Positions 40,925 through 51,759 are shown, numbered from the stretch's first letter. The stretch: 64,000 nt of DNA from Dirofilaria immitis (GCA_024305405.1 JAKNDB010000053.1:186001-250000), one strand, 5' to 3'. A program made the numbers and translations. The notes: generated from the sequence alone by a model not told the origin.

Positions 40925-42408
40925 CTGATCAATTATTGTTATCAAATTTTTATTCGATCACTTCTTGTTTTTGCTTTTTGTTGTTTATATTCTGAAAAAT
41001 TATAAAATTTGCTAAAATTTCATTTTTAATTTTCTTCCATTTCATAAAATTGTAAAATAGATCAGCAATAGTAATTAATATCAAATAATACCATGCTGCA
41101 TATATTTTTCTAGAAAAATTATCATCAATGAATGATATTGGAAGAAAAATTTTTATTCAAATAAAATGATTAATTGATTTTTCTATATTGACATTACGTC
41201 GATATATTAGAAGTTCATGTCATAATATGATAAATAATACGGCAAAAATACCATGATGATAAAAATGATAATAAATTAGTGGTAAAAGTAAAATTGAGAA
41301 ATATTCAAAATTTAAATTTCCAATTCAAAATTATTTTTTCAACGAAATGTGAATAATATATATGAATATGAATGTGCATTTAAATAAAATGAAATGAAAT
41401 AATTGATATTTGTATAAAAATGAAATTCAATTTTTATCAAATGAAATTTAACGATACATTAAGAGAATTTCTCCAAAATTACACTTTACAACAACATACA
41501 ATATTTTCCATTTATAAATGTTAGAAAAAAATGCTTTTAAAAGATGAGTTTAATTTCAAGTATTTCAGTACTGATATTTAATGAAGGTGAAAAAAACATC
41601 TCAGAAAAGTTTTTTTTGGAGTGCCTTTATTTATTCTATTAACATTATTTGTTAAAACTTCATTTATATTATAATTAAATAGGTAATGAATATTTATGTA
41701 ATCAATAAGTTTTTTTGAAGGTTGCTTGAAAATTTAATTAACAATCAAAAAAATATTTTTACTGAAAAATTCTTTTTAATAGTATCTGCCGAAATAATAA
41801 TATTTGATCAAATTCGTTTTTCATTTCAATTTATATTTAATACTTTGTATGAAAGATTTAATAATATTTGTCATTTTTTTTTTTAAGTAATTATATATGG
41901 CAAATATATTGCAACAATTTAAACAACAACAACAACAACAAAAACAAACAACAAAGCAGAAACAGAAAAATTGATTTTAATATTTTTTTTAATTTTACCT
42001 TCTTCTTTAATTAATAAATAACTATTAAGTTTCTATTAACTGAGATAAATTTCAATGAATATATAAAGGAAAATGATGAAACCACCACTCTCGAAGATAA
42101 ATTATCTTTACAATGATGCTAAATATAGCTTTCTGTCTTTTTTTCCTTCTTCTCGAGAAATTTATGAAAAATTCTTAAACAAACTTCTATTTTTCTATCT
42201 AACAATTCATTTTTATTAACTTCATTAATCAATTAAATGTATTCAATTATTACATTTTCGCTTGTTGCTTTTATTTGCTCTATCATTTTTATTTATTGGC
42301 CTCTTTTTTTTCTCAAAACATAATATGCAAAAGGTAAATTTCAAGAAATGCAAAAGGTAAATTTCAAGAAATGCAAAAAAATATTATTCGTGGTACGTTA
42401 ATTTGCAG
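40925..42408. other. AT-rich DNA, with (CAA)n and a 20-bp tandem repeat
   Basis: Contains a (CAA)n run at about 41922-41946 and, at about 42329-42380, two to three copies of ATGCAAAAGGTAAATTTCAA-GA. It may include undetected 5' exons of the minus-strand membrane-protein gene. Nothing else can be supported. Confidence 0.5.
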
Positions 42409-42464
42409 CGATTACGAGCACATGGATGCATAGTTGATGATTTAATCGTAATTTCTAGTGAAAT
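42409..42464 (+). pseudogene. nth-1: Isolated exon of endonuclease III homologue (NTH1)
   Basis: After the acceptor TTAATTTGCAG the frame reads RLRAHGCIVDDLIVISSE, matching the segment that follows LSSQTKD...TA in eukaryotic NTH1 (RLRA.GLTVD). NTH1 is a bifunctional DNA glycosylase/AP lyase of base-excision repair. The likely donor is AAAT|GTTTGT at 42465. The frame stays open to 42606 but no longer resembles NTH1. The exon that should precede it (phase 0, ending ...TATAVH) lies 6.9 kb downstream at 49292-49369, so it is out of order. The catalytic helix-hairpin-helix/Lys exons and the iron-sulphur cluster exons are absent nearby. I read it as a remnant of a duplicated copy. Confidence 0.75.
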
Positions 42465-43091
42465 GTTTGTTACTTATAGAAGAGCTTCTACAGTTACTCA
42501 TTCCAGTCGGCTTTTCAAGGAGAAAATGAGAATAGTAATAACAATTAAAGTAATTCCAAGATGTGACTATAAAATTGGAAGTAAATATTTGTTAATTATT
42601 ACTTAATTAAATGACGAAGTCGAAATAATGCTATAAGAAACTTAAGCAAATTCTATTTTACCATTTATGGTAAAATCGACATGATCTACTATGTGAAATT
42701 TCAACTACTACGCATGAGGAAATGTTTTCTTCCCAAAAATTTATCATAATCATTATACATTTGCAATAATCAGACAAGGATTTGATTTCAGGAAAGTTTC
42801 ATTTTATTAATAATTTAATTACACCAAAATTTCATTTGCACATTATACATGCACATTTTTATGAAAGTAAAAAAAAATTGAGAAAAAATAACAATAAAAT
42901 TTAATATAAATAGAACTTGTAATAAGTAATAATATTAATAATAATAACAAATAACTTGCTGTAAATATAAAACAAAAATAATCGATAAAAAATTTATTAA
43001 ATGACAAGAGTTCAACAGGTAGAGTAAATAAATAATCTATAACATCAGAAATGATAAAAATGTGGTTTTTATTTTGTGTAATAAAACAATT
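42465..43091. other. 3' flank of zinc-finger copy 1
   Basis: From about 42925 onward this is recognisably related to the 3' flank of the second zinc-finger copy (49697-49879): shared ATTAATAATAATAACAAATAA, CTGTAAATATAAAAC and ATAATCTA..A.AACCAGAAATGAT blocks with many substitutions. No other gene is seen. Confidence 0.65.
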
Positions 43092-44083
43092 CTACAATTT
43101 CATACTAAGATGAACCGTCTTCATGTGTCTTCTTAAACTCGAACTCGTAGAAAGATTATTCCCACACACCTTACAATAATACGACTTCGCACCGGTATGA
43201 GTATTCATATGTGTTTTCAGAGAGGCTGATCGAGAAAAATTATTCCTGCATACCATGCAAGAGTACAGCTTCTTATTAGTATGACTCATTATATGTCGTT
43301 TAAAATTGGACGGATCATTGAAACCTCTCCCGCATGTCTGACAACGATACGGCTTCTCATCAGTATGAGTAAGCATATGTCGTTTCAAATTGGATAGTTG
43401 AATGAAACTTATCCCGCATATCTCACAACGATACGGCTTCTCATCACCATGAGTAAGCATATGTCGTTTAAAATTGGACGGATCATTGAAACCTCTCCCG
43501 CATGTCTGACAACGATACGGCTTCTCATCAGTATGAGTAAGGATATGTCGTTTCAAATCGGATAGTTGAATGAAACTTATCCCGCATATCTCACAACGAT
43601 ATGGCTTCTCATCACCATGAGTAAGCATATGACGTTTAAAATTGGATGGATCATTGAAATCTTTCCCGCATGTCTTACAACGATACGGCTTCTCATCAGT
43701 ATGAGTAAGCATATGTCGTTTCAAATTGGATAGTTGAATGAAACTTATCCCGCATATCTCACAAAGATGCGGCTTCTCACTAGCATGAGCAAGCGTATTT
43801 CGATTCAAATGGAATGAACGAGTGAAACCTATCCCGCATATCTCACAAAGATGCCGCTTCTTAATAGTATGAGTCTTCATGTGAAGATTGAAATTAGTTA
43901 CCATTGTTCCGCATATCTCACATTGAATTCTCTTTTCATTCTCTTCAACATTTTTTCGACCGCTTCTTGAATTGATATGTTTGATAGATTCTCTGATTGT
44001 TCTTCATTCTCTTTTAATAGTGATAATTTCAACGGATTTATTCCATTCCTATTGCTTTTTGGTATCGATAAATCCAACGGCAT
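43092..44083 (-). CDS. C2H2 zinc-finger protein copy 1 (10 fingers, PLDLS motif, frame break)
   Basis: The minus-strand N-terminal frame (44083-43898) starts MPLDLSIPKS; PLDLS is the classic CtBP co-repressor docking motif (PxDLS). It runs into a stop just where the first finger would start. The zinc-finger frame (-1 relative) is open from upstream of the finger CEICGTMVTNFNLHMKTH to 43092. Fingers, 28 residues each with TDEKPYR/GDEKPYR linkers: first as above; second GIGFTRSFHLNRNTLAH with Asn for the first zinc-binding His; then three alternating pairs of FIQLSNLKRH (or FIQLSDLKRH) and FNDPSNFKRH fingers (168-bp unit); then two more diverged fingers. It is probably a nuclear DNA-binding repressor. 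An extra A in the A6 run (plus-strand T6 at 43951-43956) would join the frames. Assembly error, true inactivation or programmed -1 shifting remain possible. Confidence 0.85.
43270..43780 (-). repeat. 168-bp internal repeat: zinc-finger pair, 3 copies
   Basis: Three tandem copies of a two-finger module, one FIQLS(N/D)LKRH finger plus one FNDPSNFKRH finger, make up the middle of zinc-finger copy 1. Copies are nearly identical at DNA level (plus-strand runs such as CCGCATATCTCACAACGATA recur). The paralogue at 50 kb has a single such pair, so this is a lineage-specific expansion. Confidence 0.9.
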
Positions 44084-45250
44084 TGTTTGTTGCGGTTGTG
44101 CTTTCTCAAATTATATAAGATTACTCATCTAATACAGTTTTAAAATTTGAAATATTCGTAATATTATACTGTTTTATTTTTTTTTTCAAAAAATTTTAAT
44201 GAACTTACGATAATTTCAATGTTGTACAGTTGGAAAAAAGTATGACGAAGCAGATGAAATTCATTCTTATAGTAATAGTTTCGCTTTGATTCTGAAAGTT
44301 ATTCAAATTTACAGTAAACAAATTTTGTTGAGGAAGCAATATCGGAGAGTTTTTTTGCAATAAACGACTTTTCTAAATTATTAATATTGAAAAAATAATG
44401 ATCTTATATGCATGTCTATTCAAATCATCAATATGACAAATTCTTTTTATCAGAGATTGCTGCAAATATTTTAAGGTAAAGTTTGTATAATTTGGTTAAA
44501 AAAGAAATTAATATTTTTGCAATGAAAAAAAAAACAAGACGAATGATTTCTTTCGAATTGGTAGGAAAAATAACTGCCTATTAATACATTTATCGTAAAC
44601 TTTCAAAATCTGTTATAATAGAAAACTCTAAAAAGCGGTTAACATATTCTACAACGAAGCAAATGAAATACAATTTACAGAATGAAATGGTTAAAGAGAA
44701 TTTGACGAAAAAAACTCCATGCTATCACTGTTAACTGTATGAGTTCCTAAAGAATCGTACTTATAAATGCTTTGGGGTAGGAGTGACAATCTACGTGTAA
44801 TAAAAATGGCAATCCACGTGTAATAACGAAGAGACGAGATTATTCGGTCAATGTTTAGCGCTACTATTTAATCCTTTATGTCAAAAAAATTTATTTAAAT
44901 TACTGTATTGCATTGTTCAAAATAATTTATGCAAAGCAGTCATACATTTTTCATTTTTTTTTTAGGATAAAAGCATTGAATGAATATATTTTTTACAATT
45001 TAATTTTTACATACTGAAATGATTTCATTAGTTGTTAAATTTATATATTAGTTTATTCTTCTTTTGCAATAACATATTTGTTTACACTTCATTACTAATA
45101 TCATTACTCAAATGATTCATAGTTGAAAGAACTACTAATTGAAATTAATTCAATAATACAACTTTTCCTGGATTTTATAACATTATTGTTGAATGAAAAA
45201 AAAATGAAATGAAATGAATAGATGTAGCAATTCATTCTTATCAATATTTT
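43868..45250. repeat. Segmental duplication, arm 1 (about 1.4 kb)
   Basis: Nearly identical to 50242-51621, covering the first finger, the N-terminal PLDLS frame and about 1.17 kb of upstream flank. By eye the differences are a few substitutions (ACTACTAA/ACTGCTAA, AACTTTTCC/AACCTTTCC) and one-base length changes in A/T runs. Similarity ends abruptly after TTATCAATATTT at about 45250. Confidence 0.95.
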
Positions 45251-45457
45251 AAAAATGGTAATTAAGCTTTATTACTTAATTAACAGGTGAATCAATAGAG
45301 ATAATAATTAATATTATATTCCAACAGGAAAATCATTAATCGTCCGATGAACCGAAAAGATATCAGTGAACCAAAAATATTCCAAGTAACATTCATTCAA
45401 AAAAAAAATTTTTACTGCCAATAATATTATCAAGTTTTATGCATGACGTTATCTATA

Positions 45458-46272
45458 CTACGTAAAATTATGCCATGGATTACTTGGTTTTGCCTCAATT
45501 GATCGTGTAGATTTGTATAATATCTGAAAAACAGGAGATGAGAGTCATTAGATATTTGAATAATAAATTGAAAAACTATTCATTTCAAAATTTTTCTAAC
45601 TCTCATTTTCATATGTACGAATTTTTGTCGAAAATAATCTTGCCAATAACAGCATAATCGTGCTATTGTTGATTATGAATACTCATTATTTTTTTATATT
45701 TATCACTAAAATAAAAGTTTGATATGAATTATTATGCCAAAGCTACATATTATTTGGCTAATAAAAGATTTGCAAGTGTTTATTTAATTAACTATGGAAA
45801 AAATTTATTTGCATAAGAATTTTCCATAATAAAACGATACACTATCTATCAAAACATGAAATCTAATACTTACGAAGTAATTATCAGAATGTTGATATGG
45901 ATACAGTGGATATAGTACATTGATATCGATACTTGGAGTATAACTAATAAGTTTAACACCGTAATTTAATGTATGACATGAAGTTCTGCTTAAGAAACGT
46001 TGACGTTGGACTTTGCGATCATATTCATTAAGTTGCGATCGAAATTATCGCTCTGAAAAGTATATATGATAAATAGACGAAATCTTCTTCAATATAATCA
46101 AATCTTGTTCCTTTGTCATCCTTCAACTTCTATTATTATTATGTTTTTATTTTACGTTGTATTTGATTTAAATTTTTCTCTCAATTTCTATTCATTTATT
46201 CAGCAATCAGAAATCTTAAAAAACAATATATTACTTACTTAATCGTGCCGATGCAGACTGAGGACCGTAGTT
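45458..46272 (-). pseudogene. Three-exon gene fragment with in-frame stop, family unknown
   Basis: Minus-strand exons about 46272-46239 (NYGPQSASARL), 46052-45874 and 45523-45458 join in matching phases across good splice sites (TTAA|GTAAGT, CTTTTCAG, TTC|GTAAGT, TTTTTCAG). They read through FRSQLNEYDRKVQ, NYGVKLISYTPSIDI and NVLYPLYPYQHSDNY to SNPWHNFT and a TAG stop. A TAA stop (46045-46047) interrupts the second exon in the frame that both neighbours require. Protein-like composition, conserved phases and one stop suggest a recently broken gene or a duplicated fragment. I do not recognise the protein. Confidence 0.45.
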
Positions 46273-46576
46273 TCAATTGGTCTATGATATCCAACATTTA
46301 AATACGAAATATATTAAAAATCTATAAACTATACTACATATGAGATGATTCAATTATAGCATATAATATCCTGAACAATTGAATTTTTAAATACCAAGCA
46401 TTGAAATAGTCATACAGTCTTTGCAATTTATTTATAGCCAGGTATAAGAAATTATCATATCAAAATATTTTAAATAAATTATACGACTCTCATCTATCAA
46501 ATTAAATCGTGCTATTCAATTGATTTAATCGATTATTTCGTTTTTCTTTGATACTCCATCGATAAAAGCAGTGAAA

Positions 46577-46684
46577 TCAGTGAAGAGAGGTGAAAAAGAA
46601 TTGAATCGATGGCAGTCGGCAACAATTTCCAACAATCGTATCACGTCCAATTTTTTCACTGGATTTTTCTAGTACTAAAGGTAT
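46577..46684 (-). other. Exon-like segment on the minus strand, unidentified
   Basis: After TTTCTTTTCAG the frame IPLVLEKSSEKIGRDTIVG continues for 35 codons to a TGA stop at 46577. Composition is more protein-like than the surrounding DNA. No partner exon and no family could be assigned; it may be another captured terminal exon. Confidence 0.3.
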
Positions 46685-47245
46685 CTGAAAAGAAACAGAT
46701 CTTTCCGAGATATGAGTGAAAATTTCAAATGAAAAGTTTGATATAGCAACGAAATGCCGATTTAATATTTTAAACTTAATTTTAAATTCAGAATTCATCA
46801 ATCTTTTGATTTTAATAACTTCTATAAACAGTAATTTAATCATATTCATCACATTTGACCCAAATATATGTAATAAAGAACCGTATAAAATAATTATAGT
46901 GTATTAAATTCCAAAAATCGATTAATAGTGAATATAATTTTTTTTAAATACTCTTTTATATTATAAAACTGATGTAAAGTTTTACCAATATAATGAATAG
47001 CAAATTTGTTCATTATTATCGTGTCATCAATATAAGGAAGTAAAATTAACATAATAATAATAAAAACATTCAATTCTCGACAAATTTCTTGAAATTAAAA
47101 AGGTTTAATAAAAAGAATACGATTAATACGCATAATTTTGATAAAGAATACTAAATTAAAAAGTTGGAATTTTTACTTTATTGGAAAATAAAAATTGTCA
47201 AATTAAATTTTATGCTTTTTTTTAATTTGATATAATATTTATTTT

Positions 47246-47528
47246 TCAAATTGATACAACTTCCAGATATTTTCTAAGCAATTTGCAATGATCTCTCAAA
47301 TGAATTAATGGTTAATGATTCATTTAAATAAAATAAATGATAAGCTTTTTCAACATCTTTTGTTTCAGCAGAACTCCATAAACGTTCGGCAACTGCACTC
47401 GCACGTGGCCATAAACGTGATATCACGTTGCTTTCATCAACCCATTCACCCCAAAGCGCTGCTTCGCCGCCTACCACAAGATGTTTTTGCGCTTCGGTAC
47501 CATTGAAATCCTTGCATATTTCCATCAA
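47246..47528 (-). pseudogene. hex-1: Beta-hexosaminidase (GH20) C-terminal fragment, frameshifted
   Basis: The minus-strand frame [48 protein letters not shown] matches the GH20 C-terminal region (GGEA.WGE.VD, RLWPRA.A.AERLW). This enzyme removes terminal N-acetylhexosamines in lysosomes or secreted fluids. After EKAYH the original frame becomes unlike the family and stops, while the +1 frame gives [14 protein letters not shown] (family H.R.C.LL.R) to a TGA at 47246-47248, so a frameshift or small insertion lies at about 47290-47345. The 5' side has no convincing acceptor. The upstream catalytic Asp-Glu exons are absent. With the 47945-48022 piece it forms a relic in the right order and orientation. 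Confidence 0.8.
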
Positions 47529-47944
47529 TTACTTTTTTTCCTTCCATAAGTAAAATTTTAATAAAAAAAAGAGAAGGAAGGGAGAGAGAGAAAGGGGAAG
47601 AAAAAAAGAGAAAGAGAGAGATAATATAAAAATGATCATGAAGGACAGTATTATATTTCAAGATTTTTTCTTACATCAAAAGAGCAAACAAAAAAATAAA
47701 TTAATAATTTCCAATTAAAAAAAAGTGGAATTTCTAAATTTCGTATAAAAAACCTTAAAAATTTTGCAATAATAATTTTTACGTTATTTTTTCATTGATT
47801 CTTTCGTTTTTTCTTTTGTTTGTTTATTAAATATTTTAGCAATTTCTTTATTAGAAGGAATTTTCATTTTTAATTCGATACAAATTCTAAATTTGTATTA
47901 TTTTTTTCTGACGAATAATGATAAATTAACAATGAATCTGTGGA

Positions 47945-48022
47945 TTACAATTGTAGAGCAATGGATGCAATTGCATCAAGATACCAATATGCTGATAAGA
48001 TTGCTGAATATCCCATTTTTAG
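47945..48022 (-). pseudogene. hex-1: Second beta-hexosaminidase fragment
   Basis: The minus-strand frame LKMGYSAILSAYWYLDAIA resembles the GH20 segment GY..ILS..WYLD.IS, which precedes the GGEA..WGE block in the intact enzyme. It lies upstream (in gene order) of the 47246-47528 fragment, on the same strand. It is flanked by a stop on each side (TGA just upstream, TAA at 47945-47947) and diverges after WYLDAI. This is a degenerate exon of the same relic. Confidence 0.6.
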
Positions 48023-48813
48023 TCATCATCTCTGACAGAGTGAATTATCTCTATTCCTTAATATCTATTTATGACTTATGACCGCCACATAAAAAAACAA
48101 CATTTTCCAGTCGATATCTTTCTGTAGTCGGAAATACCGTAATATGGAGTAATATCGCCTATAATAACTTCATCTAGATCATGTATCAAAAAATAATAGC
48201 TATTTTTAATTTTAAAAAAATGGCAAAATATATCAGAGAAATTGATAAAATCATGAAAAACTCAAAAAATCCAAATTTAACTAACATTAAATTTTATCCA
48301 TCCAGTCCTTTTCAAATGTTTTAATTTATTCAATATCTTTAACAAACTGAATATATCCTTCACTTCTGCTAATTTGGTTTCCACTGGAGTGACTTCAACC
48401 TTAAGAAAAAAAAAGCTTGTAGGTTGAATCGTGACCTAGCAACAGATAGGTATACTTCACCTAAATACACATACATCGTTGTAGCTTTTCCAACTTATTC
48501 ATGTGTTAGATTATGACAGTGATCGTAATGAAAATTCGCCATTCAATTGAACATTTTTATTTTGTTTATCGGATTGTTTATTTATCTTTGTCTGTGATCT
48601 TAAATTATGTTTCATTATCATGCAGTTCAACTTACATTTCAGTGAATGAATTTCAATTTATTTTTCATAACAAGAGGATGAGTCGTTTTGAGGATATATT
48701 TCGGATAATGACAACACCAATAAAAAAACTCGGACAACAATAAATTTGATGAAAAACGGCATTTTCTTTTCATTTATCATATAACTTTTATAAATTACGA
48801 TTGCATATTTTAG

Positions 48814-48941
48814 AAGGAATTGAGTCAAGTGCTTTATGGATGAAACATTTAGAAAATATCAAGCAAATGAGAAATAATCGCAATGCTCCGGTGAATAGTA
48901 TGGATTGTCATATGCTGGCTGATGCACTTGCTGAACCGAAG
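48814..48941 (+). pseudogene. nth-1: NTH1 (endonuclease III) exon '2'
   Basis: After TATTTTAG the frame reads GIESSALWMKHLENIKQMRN-NRNAPVNSMDCHMLADALAE and ends EPK|GTATAA. It matches the N-terminal part of eukaryotic NTH1 (W...L..I..MR...DAPVD..G...). The exon ends in phase 0 and joins the next NTH1 exon at 49292. A candidate preceding segment at about 48678-48740 (MSRFEDIFRIMTTPIKKLGQ) lies just upstream but lacks a donor, so its link is unproven. Confidence 0.75.
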
Positions 48942-49291
48942 GTATAATAGTTGATGTTCTCACGGTATGTTATTTTAGTACGTGATGCTGATGTTTTCAT
49001 TGGGATATGTGCGCGATGAAAAAGGAACGACTGCTTCATAAGTTTATGTAGCAATTTTTTTTCTTTTTTATACGAATTAAACGTATATCATTTGTAGCAT
49101 GTTGTCTTGTCAGACATTGTCATTGATGAGTTTGTTTTAAAAACAATTTTGAAATTCGTTAAGATGAATATAAAATTAAGTTTTTTTGTTTTCTTAAAAT
49201 TTCAGGAATTATTCTCAAAATAATATGTTATATGAACTTCGAATTATGACAATGCTTTTGGAATATTTTTTTTATTTTGTTTAATTTTGAG

Positions 49292-49369
49292 GTATTTCGT
49301 TTTCAAATTTTGCTATCACTGGTGTTATCAAGTCAAACGAAAGATCATATAACTGCTACTGCAGTGCAT
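49292..49369 (+). pseudogene. nth-1: NTH1 (endonuclease III) exon '3'
   Basis: Frame VFRFQILLSLVLSSQTKDHI-TATAVH, ending CAT|GTAAGT in phase 0. LLSLVLSSQTKD is the hallmark segment of the endonuclease III family. The acceptor TTTTGAG is weak. The next exon by protein order, RLRAHG, would have to follow, but the intron instead runs into zinc-finger copy 2; the only RLRAHG exon lies upstream at 42409. The HhH-Lys catalytic region is not found downstream, so this cannot encode an active enzyme from this locus. Confidence 0.8.
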
Positions 49370-49879
49370 GTAAGTTATAACCACAGTATATCTCAAAGTT
49401 ATCATGAATGTAAAAAACAATTCAGCTATTCCGATACATATATATATATGTACTTGCGTATAATTCTCCTTACATGCACGTCTATGCATAATATCCAGAA
49501 CATATTTCTATGTGAACGTATGTCTAGTCCTTGTCGCGAATTCGCATTCACGAGACCCCGACTAAATGAACATTAAATGAATTTTTCGCTATAAATAAAT
49601 GTCAACGATGTTATGAATCATTTAACCAACTTTACATTTCTTAGATTCCAGCGCCGTTTTTTTGTTTTTGTTTTTACCTGAGCTCATTCTCACGGGAAGT
49701 AATGATATTAATAATAATAACAAATAATATTAGTAATAATAACAAATAACTGCTGTGAATATAAAACAAAATTAATGAATAACATTAAATAGCAAGAGTT
49801 CAATAAATAAAGGAAATAAATAATCTACAAAACCAGAAATGATAAAAATATGCTTTAATTTCCGTGTGTTAAAACAATT

Positions 49880-50457
49880 CTACAACTTTGTATTAGGATG
49901 TTTCCTCTTCATATGCCTCTTTAAACTCGATTTACTAGAAATTTTTTGTCCACACATCTTACAATCATGTAAGTCCACAATGGAATGAATATTCACATGG
50001 TCTTTCAGATTATATGATCGAGAAAAACATTTTCCGCATACCATACAAGAGTGCGACTTTTGAGTATTATTATGACTACTGTCAATATGTCGTTTAAAAC
50101 TGGATGGGTTATTGAAACCTATCCCGCATATCTCACAAAGATACGGCTTCTCATCAGTATGAGTAAGCATATGTCGTTTCAAATTGGATAGTTGAATGAA
50201 ACTTATCCCGCATATCTCACAAAGATACGGCTTCTCACTAGTATGAGTCTTCATGTGAAGATTGAAATTAGTTACCATTGTTCCGCATATCTCACATTGA
50301 ATTCTCTTTTCATTCTCTTCAACATTTTTTCGACCGCTTCTTGAATTGATATGTTTGATAGATTCTCTGATTGTTCTTCATTCTCTTTTAATAGTGATAA
50401 TTTCAACGGATTTATTCCATTCCTATTGCTTTTTGGTATCGATAAATCCAACGGCAT
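49880..50457 (-). CDS. C2H2 zinc-finger protein copy 2 (5 fingers, PLDLS motif, frame break)
   Basis: Paralogue of the 43-44 kb gene. The N-terminal 61-codon frame (50457-50272) is identical in sequence and has the same MPLDLS CtBP-type motif and the same break before the first finger. The finger frame (to 49880) reads the first finger (from MVTNFNLHMKTH), one FIQLSNLKRH finger, one FNNPSSFKRHIDSSH finger with a longer His spacing, then CMVCGKCFSRSYNLKDHVNIH and CKMCGQKISSKSSLKRHMKRKH, ending HPNTKL. The last three fingers are clearly diverged from copy 1, whereas the 5' half is near-identical. T6 on the plus strand at 50325-50330 is the candidate site of the shared one-base loss. Probably a sequence-specific repressor if the frame is restored in vivo. 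Confidence 0.82.
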
Positions 50458-51621
50458 TGTTTGTTGCGGTTGTGCTTTCTCAAATTATATAAGATTACTC
50501 ATCTAATACAGTTTTAAAATTTGAAATATTCGTAATATTATACTGTTTTATTTTTTTTTCAAAAAATTTTAATGAACTTACGATAATTTCAATGTTGTAC
50601 AGTTGGAAAAAAGTATGACGAAGCAGATGAAATTCATTCTTATAGTAATAGTTTCGCTTTGATTCTGAAAGTTATTCAAATTTACAGTAAACAAATTTTG
50701 TTGAGGAAGCAATATCGGAGAGTTTTTTTGCAATAAACGACTTTTCTAAATTATTAATATTGAAAAAATAATGATCTTATATGCATGTCTATTCAAATCA
50801 TCAATATGACAAATTCTTTTTATCAGAGATTGCTGCAAATATTTTAAGGTAAAGTTTGTATAATTTGGTTAAAAAAGAAATTAATATTTTGCAATGAAAA
50901 AAAAAACAAGACGAATGATTTCTTTCGAATTGGTAGGAAAAATAACTGCCTATTAATACATTTATCGTAAACTTTCAAAATCTGTTATAATAGAAAACTC
51001 TAAAAAGCGGTTAACATATTCTACAACGAAGCAAATGAAATACAATTTACAGAATGAAATGGTTAAAGAGAATTTGACGAAAAAAACTCCATGCTATCAC
51101 TGTTAACTGTATGAGTTCCTAAAGAATCGTACTTATAAATGCTTTGGGGTAGGAGTGACAATCTACGTGTAATAAAAATGGCAATCCACGTGTAATAACG
51201 AAGAGACGAGATTATTCGGTCAATGTTTAGCGCTACTATTTAATCCTTTATGTCAAAAAAATTTATTTAAATTACTGTATTGCATTGTTCAAAATAATTT
51301 ATGCAAAGCAGTCATACATTTTTCATTTTTTTTTTTAGGATAAAAGCATTGAATGAATATATTTTTTACAATTTAATTTTTACATACTGAAATGATTTCA
51401 TTAGTTGTTAAATTTATATATTAGTTTATTCTTCTTTTGCAATAACATATTTGTTTACACTTCATTACTAATATCATTACTCAAATGATTCATAGTTGAA
51501 AGAACTGCTAATTGAAATTAATTCAATAATACAACCTTTCCTGGATTTTATAACATTATTGTTGAATGAAAAAAAATGAAATGAAATGAATAGATGTAGC
51601 AATTCATTCTTATCAATATTT
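50242..51621. repeat. Segmental duplication, arm 2 (about 1.4 kb)
   Basis: Direct-orientation partner of 43868-45250. At the far end, identity stops at TTATCAATATTT (about 51621) and is followed by unrelated sequence leading into the TRMT11 fragment. Confidence 0.95.
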
Positions 51622-51759
51622 TTATGTTTAACTGCAATGTTGTTGCAGACGATTGAAAAGAGCTCATAAATATACTTTAGTTGTTTTTAATTCTATGTGC
51701 TTATTATTAGTGCAAAGATATATGCTTAAATTTTTTATTAATAAATTATGTTTTTCTAG

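Noticed and set aside
47315..47506. Plus-strand 63-codon frame over the hexosaminidase fragment
   Set aside because: Shadow of the minus-strand GH20 sequence.
51649..51680. Possible NTH1 exon 4 remnant (RLKRAH) after TTGTTGCAG, downstream of zinc-finger copy 2
   Set aside because: Only five or six residues resemble RLRAHG and similarity ends at once, so chance cannot be excluded.
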